Numbered from the stretch's first letter, positions 44,144-56,292 are shown. The stretch: DNA of 64,000 nucleotides from an uncultured Bacteroidales bacterium (GCA_902788315.1 CADAJS010000008.1:62001-126000); one strand, 5' to 3'. Notes: generated by a model not told the origin, from the letters alone. Translations and numbers: made by a program.

Positions 44144-45480
44144 ATTTTTAATTTGTGTAAAGTGTGACACATAAATAAGAATGTGGTTGTAAATAATACC
44201 AAGTCGGTAAGCGGCTGTGCCATAAAGACACCGCGGGCCTGATTGTCGGGCAGCAAAGATGGCAACAGCCATACGAGCGGCACAAGCAGGAGCAACGTGC
44301 GAGATAACTCGAGCCAAAAGGTGACAGCCGGCTTTCCCAGCGCCTGAAGGGTACTCTGGCAGGCGAACTGCAAAGTGGCGACAAAGAAGAAGGCAAACGA
44401 AATCCGAACCATCGGCACAGCCCATGCGGCCATCTCGCCATCGCCCACCACCAGACGCACCACTGGACCAGTGACAAGTTCCATAACTGCCCAAACGGCC
44501 AACGACCAAACAAGCGTGGCTCGGAGCAGCAAACGAACGTTCTCTCGCACCCGACTGGTCTGTCCAGCTCCCAAATTGTAGCTCGTAATGGCCTGCGCAC
44601 CGAATGCCATTCCATAGACCGGGAAATACAGAAAGTCGTGCAGCAAGATTACAAGTGCCATGGTGCCAATGGCCACCTCGCCTCCCAAGTGAGCAAGACG
44701 CGCGTTGAAGATTCCAATCTGTGCTGTCTCGGCCAACATCATTGCCATGGGTGTAACGCCCAGTGCCAAGCAAGGCAGCAGTAGTTCGGGCGTCAGTCGC
44801 AGATTTGCCTTGCGCAGTTTAAGATCGCTTTGTGAAATGATGAAGTAAAGTGCCACTATGGTAGCTGCCACTTCAGCAATGGTGGTGGCCCAAGCAGCAC
44901 CTGCAATGCCCCATCCGAAGGCGAAAATAAACAGTGGGTCGAGCAGCATGTTCAGTCCGATGCCTATGCCCAGTATCGAGGCGGCCTGTCGCGAACGTCC
45001 CTGTGCCAGCAGGAAAGGAGCCAACCCAGATGCAACAATGCTCAGCGCATAGCCGGGTGTGGAGATGCGCAGATAGGTGACAGCTAGCGGCAATGTCAGT
45101 TCGTCGCCACCGAAGAGGCTTACCAGTCCGTAAGAGAATGATTCGAGGACGAGGCAAACCAAGAGTGCCAACACGATGTCCAAGAGAATGAAATTGCCCA
45201 GTGTGCTCTCTGCCTTGTCTCGGTTGCCAACTCCCAGTAGCCATCCTACTCGCGGCACGATGCCGGTGCTCACCAGTTCGGAGATAGCAAAGACGATGTA
45301 TATAATAGGCACACAGATGCCCGAGGCTGTGAATGCCAATTCGCCCGTATCTGGGATATGAGCAATCCAGATACGGTCTACAAGACTATTCAGCAGCAGA
45401 ACGAACTGTTGCAGCACCACCGGCAAAGTCATTGAGACGAACAGCCGCGGTATCCTTTCTGTACCCAATGTGTTACTCAA
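44140..45480 (-). CDS. MATE-family multidrug/metabolite exporter
   Basis: A 446-residue inner-membrane antiporter with about twelve hydrophobic helices. The N-terminal half opens with ERIPRLFVSMTLPVVLQQFV, and the MATE-type loop GYALSIVASGLAPFLLAQGR is followed by NMLLDPLFIFAFGWGIAGAA. MATE proteins export cations, drugs or secondary metabolites using Na+ or H+. Placed between a dehydrogenase gene (8-nt overlap) and a TonB receptor gene (4-nt overlap), it most plausibly exports the product of the operon's enzymes. Confidence 0.88.
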   Translation of the reverse strand: MSNTLGTERIPRLFVSMTLPVVLQQFVLLLNSLVDRIWIAHIPDTGELAFTASGICVPIIYIVFAISELVSTGIVPRVGWLLGVGNRDKAESTLGNFILLDIVLALLVCLVLESFSYGLVSLFGGDELTLPLAVTYLRISTPGYALSIVASGLAPFLLAQGRSRQAASILGIGIGLNMLLDPLFIFAFGWGIAGAAWATTIAEVAATIVALYFIISQSDLKLRKANLRLTPELLLPCLALGVTPMAMMLAETAQIGIFNARLAHLGGEVAIGTMALVILLHDFLYFPVYGMAFGAQAITSYNLGAGQTSRVRENVRLLLRATLVWSLAVWAVMELVTGPVVRLVVGDGEMAAWAVPMVRISFAFFFVATLQFACQSTLQALGKPAVTFWLELSRTLLLLVPLVWLLPSLLPDNQARGVFMAQPLTDLVLFTTTFLFMCHTLHKLKI

Positions 45481-46579
45481 AGTAGCTAATTACGTTTCTT
45501 TTAAATTCTTCGATGTCGAACGGGTGTTCCTCGCGGTGGAAGCTCAGACCTATCTGCTGCAGCAAGGCATCAATCTGAGTAGGCATGATTTGCGAGAGCT
45601 CTGTCATGGTGTGCGGATGGTCGGGCCGTACGGACGAGAGCAACCGGTAAGCAATCCACGCTCCAGTGGCCGTTTGCCAGCATACGGCATTCACTCCGTA
45701 TCGAAGCCATGTCGCCTGATTCTGCGTGGTATTCTTAACCCAGTAGAACTGGTCGGCCGTGTCCCAGAAGAGCATTCCCACGTGGTCCTCTCCCTGCAGG
45801 TTCTGCGGCACGGGAATGGCAAATATCTGATAGGTGGTCAGCGCCTTACCCTTTCGCAGACAATACTTCTGCAAGGCTGTGGGAGCCTGGAACAGGTAGG
45901 CAGTGCCCAGCAAATCGGGATTCGACATTATCATCGAGGCCAGTTCTTCGTGGTGGATGGGCAAGTAGTGGCGTGTGAAGCCATGATAGGTCAGTTTTAT
46001 CGTGTCGCCATTGGCTGCCAGTTGCTTGTCCACTACGCGTGTACCCTGTGGTGTCACCACCACCTTCTCGGCGAAGACAGCTTCCTCGGCATACATGTAG
46101 GGCGACCACGTGCCGAACACCTGATGCTCGCGGCTGTGGGCATTGTCGTGCTCGAGTTCGAAGGCGTAGTGCGGTCCCTGTGGTTTATATTTCTGATATA
46201 CGTGTTCGAGTATGCCGGGGTTAATGCCAAAGCCAAACATCACTCTGGAGCGGGTCTTCCAGCCACACATCTCGCGCATCAGCCCCGTATAGTTGCTTGG
46301 TGTGGAGGCTATGTTTCCGATGCCGTCTTCGATGCCAACGTCTATGTAATCCAGTCCAAGCCGGATGCAAAGTTTCGACAGCTCGATGCTATTGGCCAGG
46401 CTTGTGTTCACCACCACATCGAACTCGTCGGCATGCATGGGTAAATATTCCATCACGTCATTGCCATCGGCTAAGTCGCAGGGCGTCAGCGTGTAGCAAC
46501 CCTGCGGCTCCTGCTCTAGGAGAATCTTCTCGAAGGCATGTGCAATGTTACCGTAACCGGCCAATAGTACTCGCTTCAT
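45473..46579 (-). CDS. Saccharopine dehydrogenase/homospermidine synthase-like oxidoreductase
   Basis: A 368-residue cytoplasmic enzyme with an N-terminal Rossmann motif (VLLAGYGNIAHAFE, residues 4-17), VVVNTSLANS (about 55) and FGFGINPGILEHVYQK (about 115), which resemble saccharopine-reductase-type NAD(P)-binding proteins and homospermidine synthases. Such enzymes reduce an imine formed between an amine and a carbonyl compound, as in polyamine or opine formation. Substrates are unknown. The gene overlaps the condensation-domain gene by 32 nt and the MATE gene by 8 nt. Confidence 0.72.
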   Translation of the reverse strand: MKRVLLAGYGNIAHAFEKILLEQEPQGCYTLTPCDLADGNDVMEYLPMHADEFDVVVNTSLANSIELSKLCIRLGLDYIDVGIEDGIGNIASTPSNYTGLMREMCGWKTRSRVMFGFGINPGILEHVYQKYKPQGPHYAFELEHDNAHSREHQVFGTWSPYMYAEEAVFAEKVVVTPQGTRVVDKQLAANGDTIKLTYHGFTRHYLPIHHEELASMIMSNPDLLGTAYLFQAPTALQKYCLRKGKALTTYQIFAIPVPQNLQGEDHVGMLFWDTADQFYWVKNTTQNQATWLRYGVNAVCWQTATGAWIAYRLLSSVRPDHPHTMTELSQIMPTQIDALLQQIGLSFHREEHPFDIEEFKRNVISYFE

Positions 46580-47822
46580 TCTCAGTTTTTGCTATTTTCT
46601 GTGCATACTCGCCCGTCAGTCGAGCCAGTTCGGCCAGCTGCTGCTCCGTATAGAGAGCGCTGCTGCCATCCACAGCTATTTCGTATCCGTCCTCACGCAG
46701 GATGATGATGGTCATTGCGTGTTCCAACGTCTTGTCGGGCTCAATGTGGTAGCTCTCGTAGGAGATGCCGTCCACAAGGAGGTATTCGTAGATGAAGGGA
46801 CCCTGCACACTGAGCTCTGTGCCGTCGTCGTCCAAATCTACGTCGAGATCGCGAAGCAGGTGCCGCACGGGATATATGCGATGACGCATGGAACAGAAGA
46901 GGGCCGACTTGGTTTGCTGTATCAGTTCCGCGACGCTCTGCTCGGGACAGATGTCTATCGCCACGGGAAGGCTCGTAAGGAAGTTACCATACACGCGGTC
47001 CGTGAGCCGACGGTCTGTGCGTCCGTGATGAGTGGTGAAGAACACCACTTGCCGGCGGCCGCTCATGTGTCCCAACGCCAATGCATAGGCGGCATTGAAG
47101 ATGATGGCAAAATTCACGCCCAATCGTTTGCAACCTTCGTCTATTGGGCCGCAGTCGATATGTGGCCGCACGCAGATGCAGTGGCCGAAGGGGTCGTCCG
47201 TCTGGTGACAGAAGTCGGCAAACACCAAATCGTCTCCACCGAACTTCTGCATGTACACTTCCTTCGAATGCTGGTAGGCTTCGCTTGCGTAGGAGGCCAC
47301 TTCGGCTTCGTTGAACTCGGCTGCAAGGTCACCTTGGTCGAACACGGGACGGCCGTGTAATGCATCCTCTATGTTGTTGAAGGCAGCTTTGACCGAAAGG
47401 CCGTCGAAGAACATATGATGAAGCTGCACGCCAACAATCGTCTTTGTGGGAGTGGACACCACATGCAGGCGGCCGCAGGGTTCGCTGAAAAGGTCGAAGG
47501 GACGAATCAGGGAATCTTTACCCTGCTCCCACTCCTCGTCGCTCATCTGGCAGAAGTGCACCGTGGCAGGCATTGCAGTGTCTTCGCAGACCTGCGGCAC
47601 ACCGTCAGGCCCCATCAGAAGGTGAATATGTAAGTAACGTTGTGCATCGAGAACAGCTTGGCAAGCACTGCGCATACGCTCGCTGCTGCACTTGTCGCGT
47701 GGCACGTCCACACATACCGTAAGGTTGTACTGAGTCATAGCTGGGTCTTCGCTCCACTCCTCGTACATCTCCCACTGCATCGCATTCATCGGGTAAATGC
47801 GAGTGCACGTGCCATTTGCCAT
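46548..47822 (-). CDS. Stand-alone condensation-domain enzyme (NRPS C-domain type)
   Basis: A 424-residue cytoplasmic protein of the chloramphenicol-acetyltransferase-like condensation superfamily. The catalytic motif HHMFFDG is at residues 135-141, with IRPFDLFSEPCGRLHV before it and GNFLTSLPV later, equivalent to the conserved C-domain motifs. No adenylation or carrier domain is attached or encoded nearby. Such free-standing enzymes form amide or ester bonds using carrier-bound or CoA-bound acyl groups. ATG 47822 is chosen since the longer frame begins with a TTG that lies inside the -7 box. It is the first gene of the operon. Confidence 0.78.
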   Translation of the reverse strand: MANGTCTRIYPMNAMQWEMYEEWSEDPAMTQYNLTVCVDVPRDKCSSERMRSACQAVLDAQRYLHIHLLMGPDGVPQVCEDTAMPATVHFCQMSDEEWEQGKDSLIRPFDLFSEPCGRLHVVSTPTKTIVGVQLHHMFFDGLSVKAAFNNIEDALHGRPVFDQGDLAAEFNEAEVASYASEAYQHSKEVYMQKFGGDDLVFADFCHQTDDPFGHCICVRPHIDCGPIDEGCKRLGVNFAIIFNAAYALALGHMSGRRQVVFFTTHHGRTDRRLTDRVYGNFLTSLPVAIDICPEQSVAELIQQTKSALFCSMRHRIYPVRHLLRDLDVDLDDDGTELSVQGPFIYEYLLVDGISYESYHIEPDKTLEHAMTIIILREDGYEIAVDGSSALYTEQQLAELARLTGEYAQKIAKTENEASTIGRLR

Positions 47823-47852
47823 CAGATTCTCTCTTTGCATGTTTTCAAGATG

Positions 47853-47860
47853 CAAAGATA
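47853..47860 (-). promoter_or_regulatory. -7 element of the nine-gene operon
   Basis: TATCTTTG, read leftward, matches TAnnTTTG exactly, with TTG 21 nt upstream (47884-47882). The predicted transcript start lies about 23 nt before ATG 47822. Confidence 0.65.
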
Positions 47861-47969
47861 AGCAATTATTTTCAATAATTGCAAGAATTCAATAGATTTG
47901 TTATAACCATTTCGTCCATTGGTACGTATTGAGGCTCGGTGAGCAACGTGTCCACCAGGCAGGGGAAGC

Positions 47970-48053
47970 AGGCGGCCAACCGATGACTTCAACGAAGCAC
48001 AAATTGAAGTCTATGAACCGCAACAGTTTCTCGAAATGCTGATACAGAAATAA
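47970..48053 (+). pseudogene. Possible 3' remnant of a small gene
   Basis: On the plus strand, 27 codons ending in TAA at 48051-48053 read DDFNEAQIEVYEPQQFLEML and IQK. The ending is reminiscent of PIN-domain toxins, but the body is missing. The remainder of 47861-48072 shows nothing else. Confidence 0.25.
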
Positions 48054-48072
48054 AGTGTAAGCATAAAAGCAA

Positions 48073-48111
48073 CCGACGCTCCGAAGGAGATTCCTCCATT
48101 CGGGGCGTCGG
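48073..48111 (-). terminator. Terminator of the rpoBC operon
   Basis: On the minus strand, CCGACGCCCCGAA and its near-complement TTCGGAGCGTCGG frame a loop containing GGAGGAATCTCC and are followed by TTGCTTTTA. It starts 39 bp after the rpoC stop. Confidence 0.75.
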
Positions 48112-48149
48112 TATAATTATATGTTGCCTATGGATGCGTCACGCGGGGA

Positions 48150-51100
48150 CTACATCTCGTCGGCAAAGTCGAGGACTGTCTTTCGGCTGGCCAGCACGCG
48201 GTCGAAGTCGTCGCGGCTACCCACGACAATCTTGTCGAACTCGCGCAGGCCGGTACCGGCAGGAATGAGGTGACCGCAGATGACGTTCTCCTTCATACCC
48301 TCGAGACGGTCGGTCTTGCCATTGATGGCAGCCTCGTTGAGCACCTTGGTGGTCTCCTGGAAGGAGGCGGCGGACATGAAACTGCTGGTCTGGAGTGCGG
48401 CACGCGTGATACCCTGCAGGATCTGGATGGAGGTGGCAGGCACGGCGTCGCGCACCTGGACGAGGCGCAGGTCCTTGCGCTTGAGGACGGAGTTCTCGTC
48501 GCGCAGGCGGCGGGCAGTGATGATCATACCCTTCTGCATGGTCTCAGAGTCGCCGGCATCGGTGACCACCTTCTTGCCCCAGATGCGGTCGTTCTCCTCG
48601 GCAAACTCCTGCTTATCGACCACCTGCTGCTCGAGGAAGCGGGTATCGCCGGGTTCGTCGATCTGTACTTTACGCATCATCTGGCGCACGATGACCTCGA
48701 AGTGCTTGTCGTTGATCTTCACACCCTGGAGGCGATATACGTCCTGAATCTCATTGACGATGTATTCCTGCACAGCCGTGGGGCCCTTGATGGCCAGGAT
48801 GTCGGCCGGAGTGATGGCACCGTCGGAGAGAGGCGTACCGGCACGCACGTAGTCGTTTTCCTGTACGAGGATCTGCTTGGACAGGGGTACAAGGTACTTG
48901 CGCACATCGCCCACCTTCGAGGTGATGATGATCTCGCGGTTGCCGCGCTTGAGCTTGCCGAAGGTGATCTCGCCATCGATCTCGGCCACCACAGCGGGAT
49001 TGCTCGGGTTGCGGGCCTCGAAGAGCTCGGTCACACGGGGCAGACCACCGGTGATATCGCCGGCACCTCCCACCACACGCGGAATCTTCACGAGCACGTC
49101 GCCGGCCTTGACCATCTGGCCATCCTCGACGGCGATGTGTCCTCCGATGGGGAAGTTATAGGTACGGATGAGCTCGCCATTCTCGTCGAGAATGTGTGCG
49201 GCAGGAATCTTACCCTTGTCACGCGACTCGATGATGATGAGCTCGCGCAGACCCGTGGTCTCGTCAGCCTCGACACGATAGGTGACACCCTCGATGACAT
49301 CCTCGTACTGGATGCGACCGGGATTCTCGGTGACGATAACGGCATTGAAGGGGTCCCACTTGGCCACCACGTCGCCCTTGGCTACGGATTCGCCTTCCTT
49401 CTTGTAGAGGGTGCTACCGTAGGGCAGGTTCTGGGTGAGCAGGACGATACCCGTATGTACATCCACGAAGCGCACCTCGGCCAGACGTCCCACGACGATC
49501 ATGGCGGGCTTGCCCTCCTCGTCGATGACATCGACCGTACGGAGCTCCTCGAACTCGACACGTGCATCATATTTGGCACGAATCATGGCGTTGGCGGCTG
49601 CATTACCGGCCACACCACCGGCGTGGAACGTACGGAGCGTAAGCTGTGTACCAGGCTCACCGATGGACTGTGCAGCGATGACACCGACGGCCTCGCCCTT
49701 CTGCACCATGCGGCTGGTGGCCAGGTTGCGGCCATAGCACTTCATGCAGACGCCCTTCTTGCTCTCGCAGGTGAGCACGGAACGGATCTCGACGCTCTCC
49801 ACGGGGCTGTCCTCAATCTCCTGTGCCTTGGCTTCGGTAATCTCCTCGCCGGCTGCGCAGATGAGCTTGCCCGTGGTGGGATGGATGATATCGTGTACGG
49901 AAACGCGACCCAGGATGCGCTCGGAGAGGCTGCTGACCACCTCGTCGCCATTCTTCTGTGCCGTACAGATGAGGCCACGCAGGGTGCCGCAGTCCTCCTC
50001 GGTGATGATGACGTCGTGGCTGACATCGACAAGACGACGGGTGAGGTAACCGGCATCGGCTGTCTTCAGGGCCGTATCGGCCAGACCCTTACGGGCACCG
50101 TGGGTGGAGATGAAGTACTCGAGCACGCTCATGCCTTCCTTAAAGTTGGAGAGGATGGGGTTCTCGATGGTGAGTGGTTCGGCACCGGCCTTCTGGGGCT
50201 TGGCCATCAGACCACGCATACCGGAGAGCTGGCTGATCTGTCCGGCACTACCACGAGCACCCGAGTCGAGCATCATATAGACGGCATTGAAGCCCTGGTC
50301 GGCCTCCTTCATGGTCTTCAGCAGGATGGCCGAGAGGTCGTTGTTGACGTGAGTCCAGGTGTCGATGACCTGATTGTAGCGCTCCTTGTCGGTAATGAAG
50401 CCCATTCCGTATTCGCCGGCAATGCGCTCTACCTCCTCGTTACCCTTGCGGATGAGCTCTTCCTTCTCCTTGGGGATGATGATGTCGCCCAGGTTGAAGG
50501 ACAGTCCGCCCTCGTAGGCCAGACGATAGCCCAGGTTCTTGATACCGTCCAGGAACTCGCAGGCACGGGCCACACCGACGGTCTTGATCACATCGGTGAT
50601 GATACCGCGCAGGGTCTTCTTGGAGATGACATCATTGAAGAAGCCCACCTCGACGGGGATAATCTCATTGGCGATGACGCGACCTACGGAGGTCTCGACC
50701 ATACGCTTGCCGATGGTGCCGTCCTCAAGGAGATCATCGACAATCACCTGCACGGGGGCATGGACATCGACGCGCTTCTCATTGTAGGCAATGATGGCCT
50801 CCTCGGGACCATAGAACTTGAGGCCCGAGCCCTTGGCTCCGGGACGAAGCTTGGTGATATAGTACAGTCCGAGCACCATGTCCTGGGAGGGCACCGTGAT
50901 GGGGGCGCCGTTGGCAGGGTTCAGGATGTTATGCGACTGGAGCATGAGTATCTGTGCCTCGAGGATGGCCTCGTTGCTCAGCGGCAGATGGACTGCCATC
51001 TGGTCGCCGTCGAAGTCGGCATTGAAAGCCGTACATGCCAGCGGGTGGAGCTGGATAGCCTTGCCCTCGATCATCTTGGGCTGGAAGGCCTGGATACTGA

Positions 51101-52439
51101 GGCGGTGAAGTGTCGGGGCACGGTTGAGGAGGACGGGGTGTCCCTTCATCACGTACTCGAGGATGTCCCAGATGATGGGCTCGCGACGATCGACAATCTT
51201 CTTGGCGCTCTTGACCGTCTTCACGATACCGCGCTCGATGAGCTTGCGGATGACGAAGGGCTTGTACAGCTCGGCTGCCATCAGCTTGGGCAGACCGCAC
51301 TCGCCCATCTTCAGCTCGGGACCTACAACGATTACGGAACGTGCCGAATAGTCCACACGCTTACCGAGGAGGTTCTGACGGAAACGACCCTGCTTGCCCT
51401 TGAGCGAATCAGAGAGGGACTTCAGGGGACGGTTGCTGTCTGTCTTGACTGCACTGCTGCGACGGCTGTTGTCGAAGAGGCTGTCCACAGCCTCCTGCAG
51501 CATACGCTTCTCGTTGCGGAGAATCACATCGGGAGCCTTAATCTCGATGAGGCGCTTCAGACGATTGTTACGGATGATGACCCGGCGATAGAGGTCGTTG
51601 AGGTCGCTGGTAGCAAAACGTCCGCCATCCAGGGGAACGAGTGGACGCAGCTCGGGCGGGATGACTGGCAGGATGCGCATAATCATCCACTCGGGCCTGT
51701 TGCGGCCACGGCTGGCACGGAAGCTCTCGACCACCTGAAGGCGCTTCAGGGCTTCGTTCTTGCGCTGCTGGGCCGAGTCCTGGCTGGCAGCATCGCGAAG
51801 CTCATAGGAGAGTGAATCGAGGTCGAGCTTGACGAGCAGGTCGTAGATAGCCTCGGCACCCATCTTGGCGATGAACTTAGTGGGGTCGCTGTCATCGAGA
51901 TAAGCATTGTTCTGCGGCAGTCGCTCCAGAACGGCCTGATACTCCTCCTCGGAAAGCAGGTCGCACTTGGCCAGAGGCATCTCGGCATCATCGGCCATCA
52001 CGCCCGGCTGTATGACGATGTAGCGCTCATAGTAAATGATGGAGTCGAGCTTCTTGGTGGAGAGATTGAGCAGATAACCAATCTTGTTGGGCAACGAGCG
52101 GAAGTACCAGATGTGGGCTACGGGTACGACGAGTTCGATGTGTCCGCTGCGCTCACGACGCACTTTCTTTTCGGTCACCTCGACGCCGCAGCGGTCGCAG
52201 ACGATACCTTTGTAGCGAATGCGCTTGTACTTGCCGCAGTGGCATTCATAGTCCTTGGTGGGACCAAAGATGCGCTCGCAGAAGAGGCCGTCGCGCTCAG
52301 GCTTATAGGTACGGTAGTTTATCGTCTCGGGCTTGAGCACCTCACCGTGAGAGTTTTCCAGAATCTCCTCGGGGGAAGCCAGACCGATGGTTATCTTGGT
52401 AAAATTATTCTTTACCTTTGTTTCTTTCTTGAAAGCCAT
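48150..52439 (-). CDS. rpoC: RNA polymerase subunit beta'
   Basis: The largest subunit of the transcribing enzyme, 1,429 residues. The N-terminal zinc site uses Cys66, Cys68, Cys81 and Cys84, and the magnesium-binding active-site motif [10 protein letters not shown] lies near residue 475. The C-terminal region ends with [21 protein letters not shown] text ([17 protein letters not shown]) and VLDFADEM. It is 40 bp downstream of rpoB and followed by a terminator. It is complete and unremarkable, apart from a long opposite-strand open frame caused by codon bias. Confidence 0.98.
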   Translation of the reverse strand: MAFKKETKVKNNFTKITIGLASPEEILENSHGEVLKPETINYRTYKPERDGLFCERIFGPTKDYECHCGKYKRIRYKGIVCDRCGVEVTEKKVRRERSGHIELVVPVAHIWYFRSLPNKIGYLLNLSTKKLDSIIYYERYIVIQPGVMADDAEMPLAKCDLLSEEEYQAVLERLPQNNAYLDDSDPTKFIAKMGAEAIYDLLVKLDLDSLSYELRDAASQDSAQQRKNEALKRLQVVESFRASRGRNRPEWMIMRILPVIPPELRPLVPLDGGRFATSDLNDLYRRVIIRNNRLKRLIEIKAPDVILRNEKRMLQEAVDSLFDNSRRSSAVKTDSNRPLKSLSDSLKGKQGRFRQNLLGKRVDYSARSVIVVGPELKMGECGLPKLMAAELYKPFVIRKLIERGIVKTVKSAKKIVDRREPIIWDILEYVMKGHPVLLNRAPTLHRLSIQAFQPKMIEGKAIQLHPLACTAFNADFDGDQMAVHLPLSNEAILEAQILMLQSHNILNPANGAPITVPSQDMVLGLYYITKLRPGAKGSGLKFYGPEEAIIAYNEKRVDVHAPVQVIVDDLLEDGTIGKRMVETSVGRVIANEIIPVEVGFFNDVISKKTLRGIITDVIKTVGVARACEFLDGIKNLGYRLAYEGGLSFNLGDIIIPKEKEELIRKGNEEVERIAGEYGMGFITDKERYNQVIDTWTHVNNDLSAILLKTMKEADQGFNAVYMMLDSGARGSAGQISQLSGMRGLMAKPQKAGAEPLTIENPILSNFKEGMSVLEYFISTHGARKGLADTALKTADAGYLTRRLVDVSHDVIITEEDCGTLRGLICTAQKNGDEVVSSLSERILGRVSVHDIIHPTTGKLICAAGEEITEAKAQEIEDSPVESVEIRSVLTCESKKGVCMKCYGRNLATSRMVQKGEAVGVIAAQSIGEPGTQLTLRTFHAGGVAGNAAANAMIRAKYDARVEFEELRTVDVIDEEGKPAMIVVGRLAEVRFVDVHTGIVLLTQNLPYGSTLYKKEGESVAKGDVVAKWDPFNAVIVTENPGRIQYEDVIEGVTYRVEADETTGLRELIIIESRDKGKIPAAHILDENGELIRTYNFPIGGHIAVEDGQMVKAGDVLVKIPRVVGGAGDITGGLPRVTELFEARNPSNPAVVAEIDGEITFGKLKRGNREIIITSKVGDVRKYLVPLSKQILVQENDYVRAGTPLSDGAITPADILAIKGPTAVQEYIVNEIQDVYRLQGVKINDKHFEVIVRQMMRKVQIDEPGDTRFLEQQVVDKQEFAEENDRIWGKKVVTDAGDSETMQKGMIITARRLRDENSVLKRKDLRLVQVRDAVPATSIQILQGITRAALQTSSFMSAASFQETTKVLNEAAINGKTDRLEGMKENVICGHLIPAGTGLREFDKIVVGSRDDFDRVLASRKTVLDFADEM

Positions 52440-52479
52440 ATCTATTTATCCTTTCTGTGTCTTGTGTGAAGAGTGTTCA

Positions 52480-55400
52480 TTAATCCAATGTGACGCTGAG
52501 GCCCAGTCCGCTCAGCTCGTGCAGCAGCACGTTCAGGGACTCGGGAATGCCGGGAGTGGGCATAGGCTCGCCCTTGACAATGGCCTCGTAGGCCTTGCTG
52601 CGGCCGACAACGTCATCACTCTTGATGGTCAATATTTCCTGCAACACATGCGAAGCACCGAATGCCTCGACGGCCCAGACCTCCATCTCTCCGAAACGCT
52701 GGCCTCCAAACTGGGCTTTACCACCCAGAGGCTGCTGCGTGATGAGCGAGTACGGACCAATGCTGCGGGCATGCATCTTGTCCTCGACCATGTGGCCCAG
52801 CTTCAGCATGTATGCCACACCGACAGTGGCCAGCTGGTCGAAGGGCTCGCCCGTGGCGCCGTCGTAAAGCTGCGTGGAGCAGTATCGCGGCAGTCCGGCC
52901 TTGTCTGTCCATTCGCAGAGGTCGTCCAGTGTGGCGCCATCAAAGATGGGAGTGGCAAACTTGACACCCAGTTTCTTTCCGGCAGCACCGAGCACGGTCT
53001 CGAAGATCTGACCGATGTTCATACGCGAAGGCACACCCAGCGGGTTGAGCACTACATCGACCGGTGTACCGTCGGCCAGGAAGGGCATATCCTCCTGACG
53101 GACAATCTTGCTGATGATACCCTTGTTTCCGTGGCGGCCGGCCATCTTGTCGCCCACGCTCATCTTGCGCTTCTTGGCCACATAGACCTTGGCAATCTGG
53201 ACGATGCCGCTGGGCAGGTCGTCGCCCATGGTGATGGCGAACTTACGACGCCAGAGCTCTACCTCGAGCTCCTTATACTTCTTCAGGAAGTTTACAATCA
53301 ACTTGCCTATCAGGGTATTGATACGCTCGTCATTGGTCCAGCCGCTGAGCTGAACGGCGGTGAAGTCGAAGTTCTTCAGCACATTGGCCGTAATGTTGCC
53401 GCCCTTGGCAATCAGGTCAACGCCCATGTAATCCTTGATGCCCTGGCTGCGCTTGCCCTTGGTAAGCTCGAGCAGCTTGTCAATGAGAATTGACTTCAGG
53501 TCGTTCATCTTGGTGTTGATCTCCTCTTCGATGGCAGCTATACGGGGCTTATCCTGTATCTTGGCCGCACGTGTCTTCACGGCACGCGAGAAGAGTTTCT
53601 TGTCGATAACAACACCGCTCAGCGAGGGAGAGGCCTTCATGGATGCATCCTTCACGTCGCCGGCCTTGTCGCCGAAGATGGCACGCAACAGCTTCTCCTC
53701 GGGGCTGGGATCGCTCTCGCCCTTCGGCGTGATCTTACCGATCATGATATCACCGGGAGCCAGACGGGCTCCGATACGGATAATACCGTTCTCGTCCAGA
53801 TCCTTGGTAGCCTCCTCGCTGACGTTGGGAATATCGGCTGTCAGTTCCTCCATACCACGTTTGGTCTCACGCACCTCGAGGCTGAACTCCTCCACATGAA
53901 CGCTGGTAAGGATGTCTTCACGCACGAGGCGCTCGTTCAGCACGATAGCATCCTCGTAGTTATATCCCTTCCAGGGCATGTATGCCACAAGAAGGTTGCG
54001 GCCAAGGGCAAGCTCACCGTTCTCGGTAGAATAGCCCTCTGTCAGAATCTGGCCTGCCGTTACGCGGTCGCCCTTGTCGCAGATAGGACGCAGGTCGATG
54101 GTCATACTCTGATTCGTGCGACGGAACTTGGGAATGCGATATTCGCGTAAGGCTGGTTCGAAGCTGACAAATTCCTCGTCCTCGGTGCGGTCATAGAGGA
54201 TGCGGATGGTGGTGGCATCTACATATTCAACCACGCCATCGCCTTCGGCAACAATCATCGTGCGGGAATCCTCGCAGAGCTGACGTTCTATACCGGTTCC
54301 GACAATGGGAGCCTCGGTGCGCATCAGAGGTACTGCCTGGCGCATCATGTTCGAACCCATCAGCGCACGATGGGCATCATCGTGCTCGAGGAACGGAATC
54401 AATGCGGCAGCGATAGAGGCAATCTGCTGGGGCGCCACGTCCATGAGGTTAACCTCAGAGGGGGGGACCACAGGATAGTCGTCATCCTGACGGCACTTTA
54501 CCTTGGCGCGAATGAATGTTCCGTCGTCGTTCAGCGGAGCATTACCCTGGCCTATAATCTGGTTCTCTTCTTCCTCGGCAGTCAGGTAGTGGATACCCTC
54601 GTCCGAGAGGTCAACCACGCCATTGGTCACCTTACGATAAGGTGTTTCTATGAAGCCCAGGTCGTTAATCTTGGCAAAGACGCACAATGAAGAAATCAGA
54701 CCGATGTTGGGACCTTCAGGGGACTCAATCGGGCAGAGACGACCATAGTGTGTATAGTGTACGTCGCGCACCTCAAATCCGGCACGCTCACGAGACAGAC
54801 CGCCAGGGCCCAGTGCGGAGAGGCGACGCTTGTGGGTAACCTCGGCCAGCGGGTTGGTCTGGTCCATAAACTGAGACAGGGCATTTGTGCCAAAGAAGGA
54901 ATTGATAACGCTGCTGATGGTCTTGGCGTTGATCAGGTCCGTCGGGGTGAACACCTCATTATCGCGAACGTTCATGCGCTCACGGATGGTGCGGCTCATT
55001 CGTGCCAGACCTATGGCAAACTGATTGGCGAGCTGTTCGCCAACAGTTCTTACACGACGATTGCTCAGGTGGTCAATATCGTCCACATTGGCCTTGGAAT
55101 TCACCAGTTCAATCAGGTACTTGATGATCTCGATGATGTCTTCCTTGGTCAGGGCGCGTACGCTGATGTCTGTGTCCAGATTCAACTTGTGGTTGATACG
55201 ATAACGACCCACCTCACCCAGGTCATAGCGCTTCTCACTGAAGAAGAGGTTGTAGATGACTTCTCGGGCAGTGGCGTCATCGGCAGGATCAGCATTACGC
55301 AGCTGATGGTAGATATACTTGATGGCTTCAATCTCACTGTTGGAAGTATCCTTCTGCAGGGTGTTGAAGATGATGGAATAGTCTGACGTCTGGCCGTCCT

Positions 55401-56292
55401 CCTTATGAATAAGGATCGAGGGTACGTTGCTGTCGAGAATAATCTCGATGTTTTCCTCATTCAGTTCCGACTCGCGCTCGAGCAGTACCTCGAAACGTTC
55501 CATGGTAACCACCTCGCCGGTATCTTCGTCAGCAAAGTCCTCCACCCAGCTCTTCAGCACACGGGCAGCCAGTTTCTTGCCTATGTTCTTCTCAAGATTC
55601 TCTCTTGTGACCTGAACCTCCTCGGCAAGATTGAAAATCTGAAGGATATCCTTGTCCTTCTCAAAACCGATGGCTCGCAAAAGTGTCGTTACGGGCAACT
55701 TCTTCTTGCGGTCGATGTAAGCGTACATCACATTGTTAATGTCTGTGGCGAACTCGATCCAGCTACCCTTGAACGGAATGATACGGGCAGAGTATAACTG
55801 TGTGCCGTTGGAATGCACACTGCTTCCGAAGAATACACCAGGAGAACGATGCAGCTGGGACACTACGACACGCTCGGCACCGTTGATGACGAAAGTGCCA
55901 TTGTGGGTCATATAGGGAATGGGGCCCAGGAATACGTCTTGAATTACAGTGTCGAAGTCCTCATGGTCGGGGTCGGTGCAATAGAGTTTCAGCTTTGCCT
56001 TGAGGGGCACGCTGTATGTCAGTCCACGTTCCAGACACTCTTCGACGGTATAGCGAGGCGGGTCGATATAATAGTCCAAGAATTCCAACACGAAATTGTT
56101 ACGCGTATCCGCGATAGGGAAGTTCTCAGAGAAGACCTTGTACAGGCCGTCGTTCTTGCGAAGCTCGGGAGGAGTATCCAACTGGAGGAAATCCTTGAAA
56201 GACTTCAACTGCACTTCCAAGAAATCGGGATAGGGCATCGGATTCTTTACGGAAGCAAAATTAACTCTTTGATCAATAGTATTTGAAGCCAT
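52480..56292 (-). CDS. rpoB: RNA polymerase subunit beta
   Basis: The 1,270-residue second-largest RNA polymerase subunit. The rifampicin-contact segment near residue 470-500 reads [20 protein letters not shown] followed by ALGPGGL, with Asp, His and Ser at the positions usual in susceptible enzymes. The C-terminal [12 protein letters not shown] motif near residue 1040 is intact. It is 103 bp downstream of rplL, a gap that contains a hairpin likely to tune RNA polymerase relative to L7/L12. Confidence 0.98.
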   Translation of the reverse strand: MASNTIDQRVNFASVKNPMPYPDFLEVQLKSFKDFLQLDTPPELRKNDGLYKVFSENFPIADTRNNFVLEFLDYYIDPPRYTVEECLERGLTYSVPLKAKLKLYCTDPDHEDFDTVIQDVFLGPIPYMTHNGTFVINGAERVVVSQLHRSPGVFFGSSVHSNGTQLYSARIIPFKGSWIEFATDINNVMYAYIDRKKKLPVTTLLRAIGFEKDKDILQIFNLAEEVQVTRENLEKNIGKKLAARVLKSWVEDFADEDTGEVVTMERFEVLLERESELNEENIEIILDSNVPSILIHKEDGQTSDYSIIFNTLQKDTSNSEIEAIKYIYHQLRNADPADDATAREVIYNLFFSEKRYDLGEVGRYRINHKLNLDTDISVRALTKEDIIEIIKYLIELVNSKANVDDIDHLSNRRVRTVGEQLANQFAIGLARMSRTIRERMNVRDNEVFTPTDLINAKTISSVINSFFGTNALSQFMDQTNPLAEVTHKRRLSALGPGGLSRERAGFEVRDVHYTHYGRLCPIESPEGPNIGLISSLCVFAKINDLGFIETPYRKVTNGVVDLSDEGIHYLTAEEEENQIIGQGNAPLNDDGTFIRAKVKCRQDDDYPVVPPSEVNLMDVAPQQIASIAAALIPFLEHDDAHRALMGSNMMRQAVPLMRTEAPIVGTGIERQLCEDSRTMIVAEGDGVVEYVDATTIRILYDRTEDEEFVSFEPALREYRIPKFRRTNQSMTIDLRPICDKGDRVTAGQILTEGYSTENGELALGRNLLVAYMPWKGYNYEDAIVLNERLVREDILTSVHVEEFSLEVRETKRGMEELTADIPNVSEEATKDLDENGIIRIGARLAPGDIMIGKITPKGESDPSPEEKLLRAIFGDKAGDVKDASMKASPSLSGVVIDKKLFSRAVKTRAAKIQDKPRIAAIEEEINTKMNDLKSILIDKLLELTKGKRSQGIKDYMGVDLIAKGGNITANVLKNFDFTAVQLSGWTNDERINTLIGKLIVNFLKKYKELEVELWRRKFAITMGDDLPSGIVQIAKVYVAKKRKMSVGDKMAGRHGNKGIISKIVRQEDMPFLADGTPVDVVLNPLGVPSRMNIGQIFETVLGAAGKKLGVKFATPIFDGATLDDLCEWTDKAGLPRYCSTQLYDGATGEPFDQLATVGVAYMLKLGHMVEDKMHARSIGPYSLITQQPLGGKAQFGGQRFGEMEVWAVEAFGASHVLQEILTIKSDDVVGRSKAYEAIVKGEPMPTPGIPESLNVLLHELSGLGLSVTLD

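Noticed and set aside
48270..51815. A 1,181-codon open frame on the plus strand opposite rpoC.
   Set aside because: It is a shadow of rpoC caused by codon bias; its translation has low complexity and no family motif, and rpoC is unmistakable.
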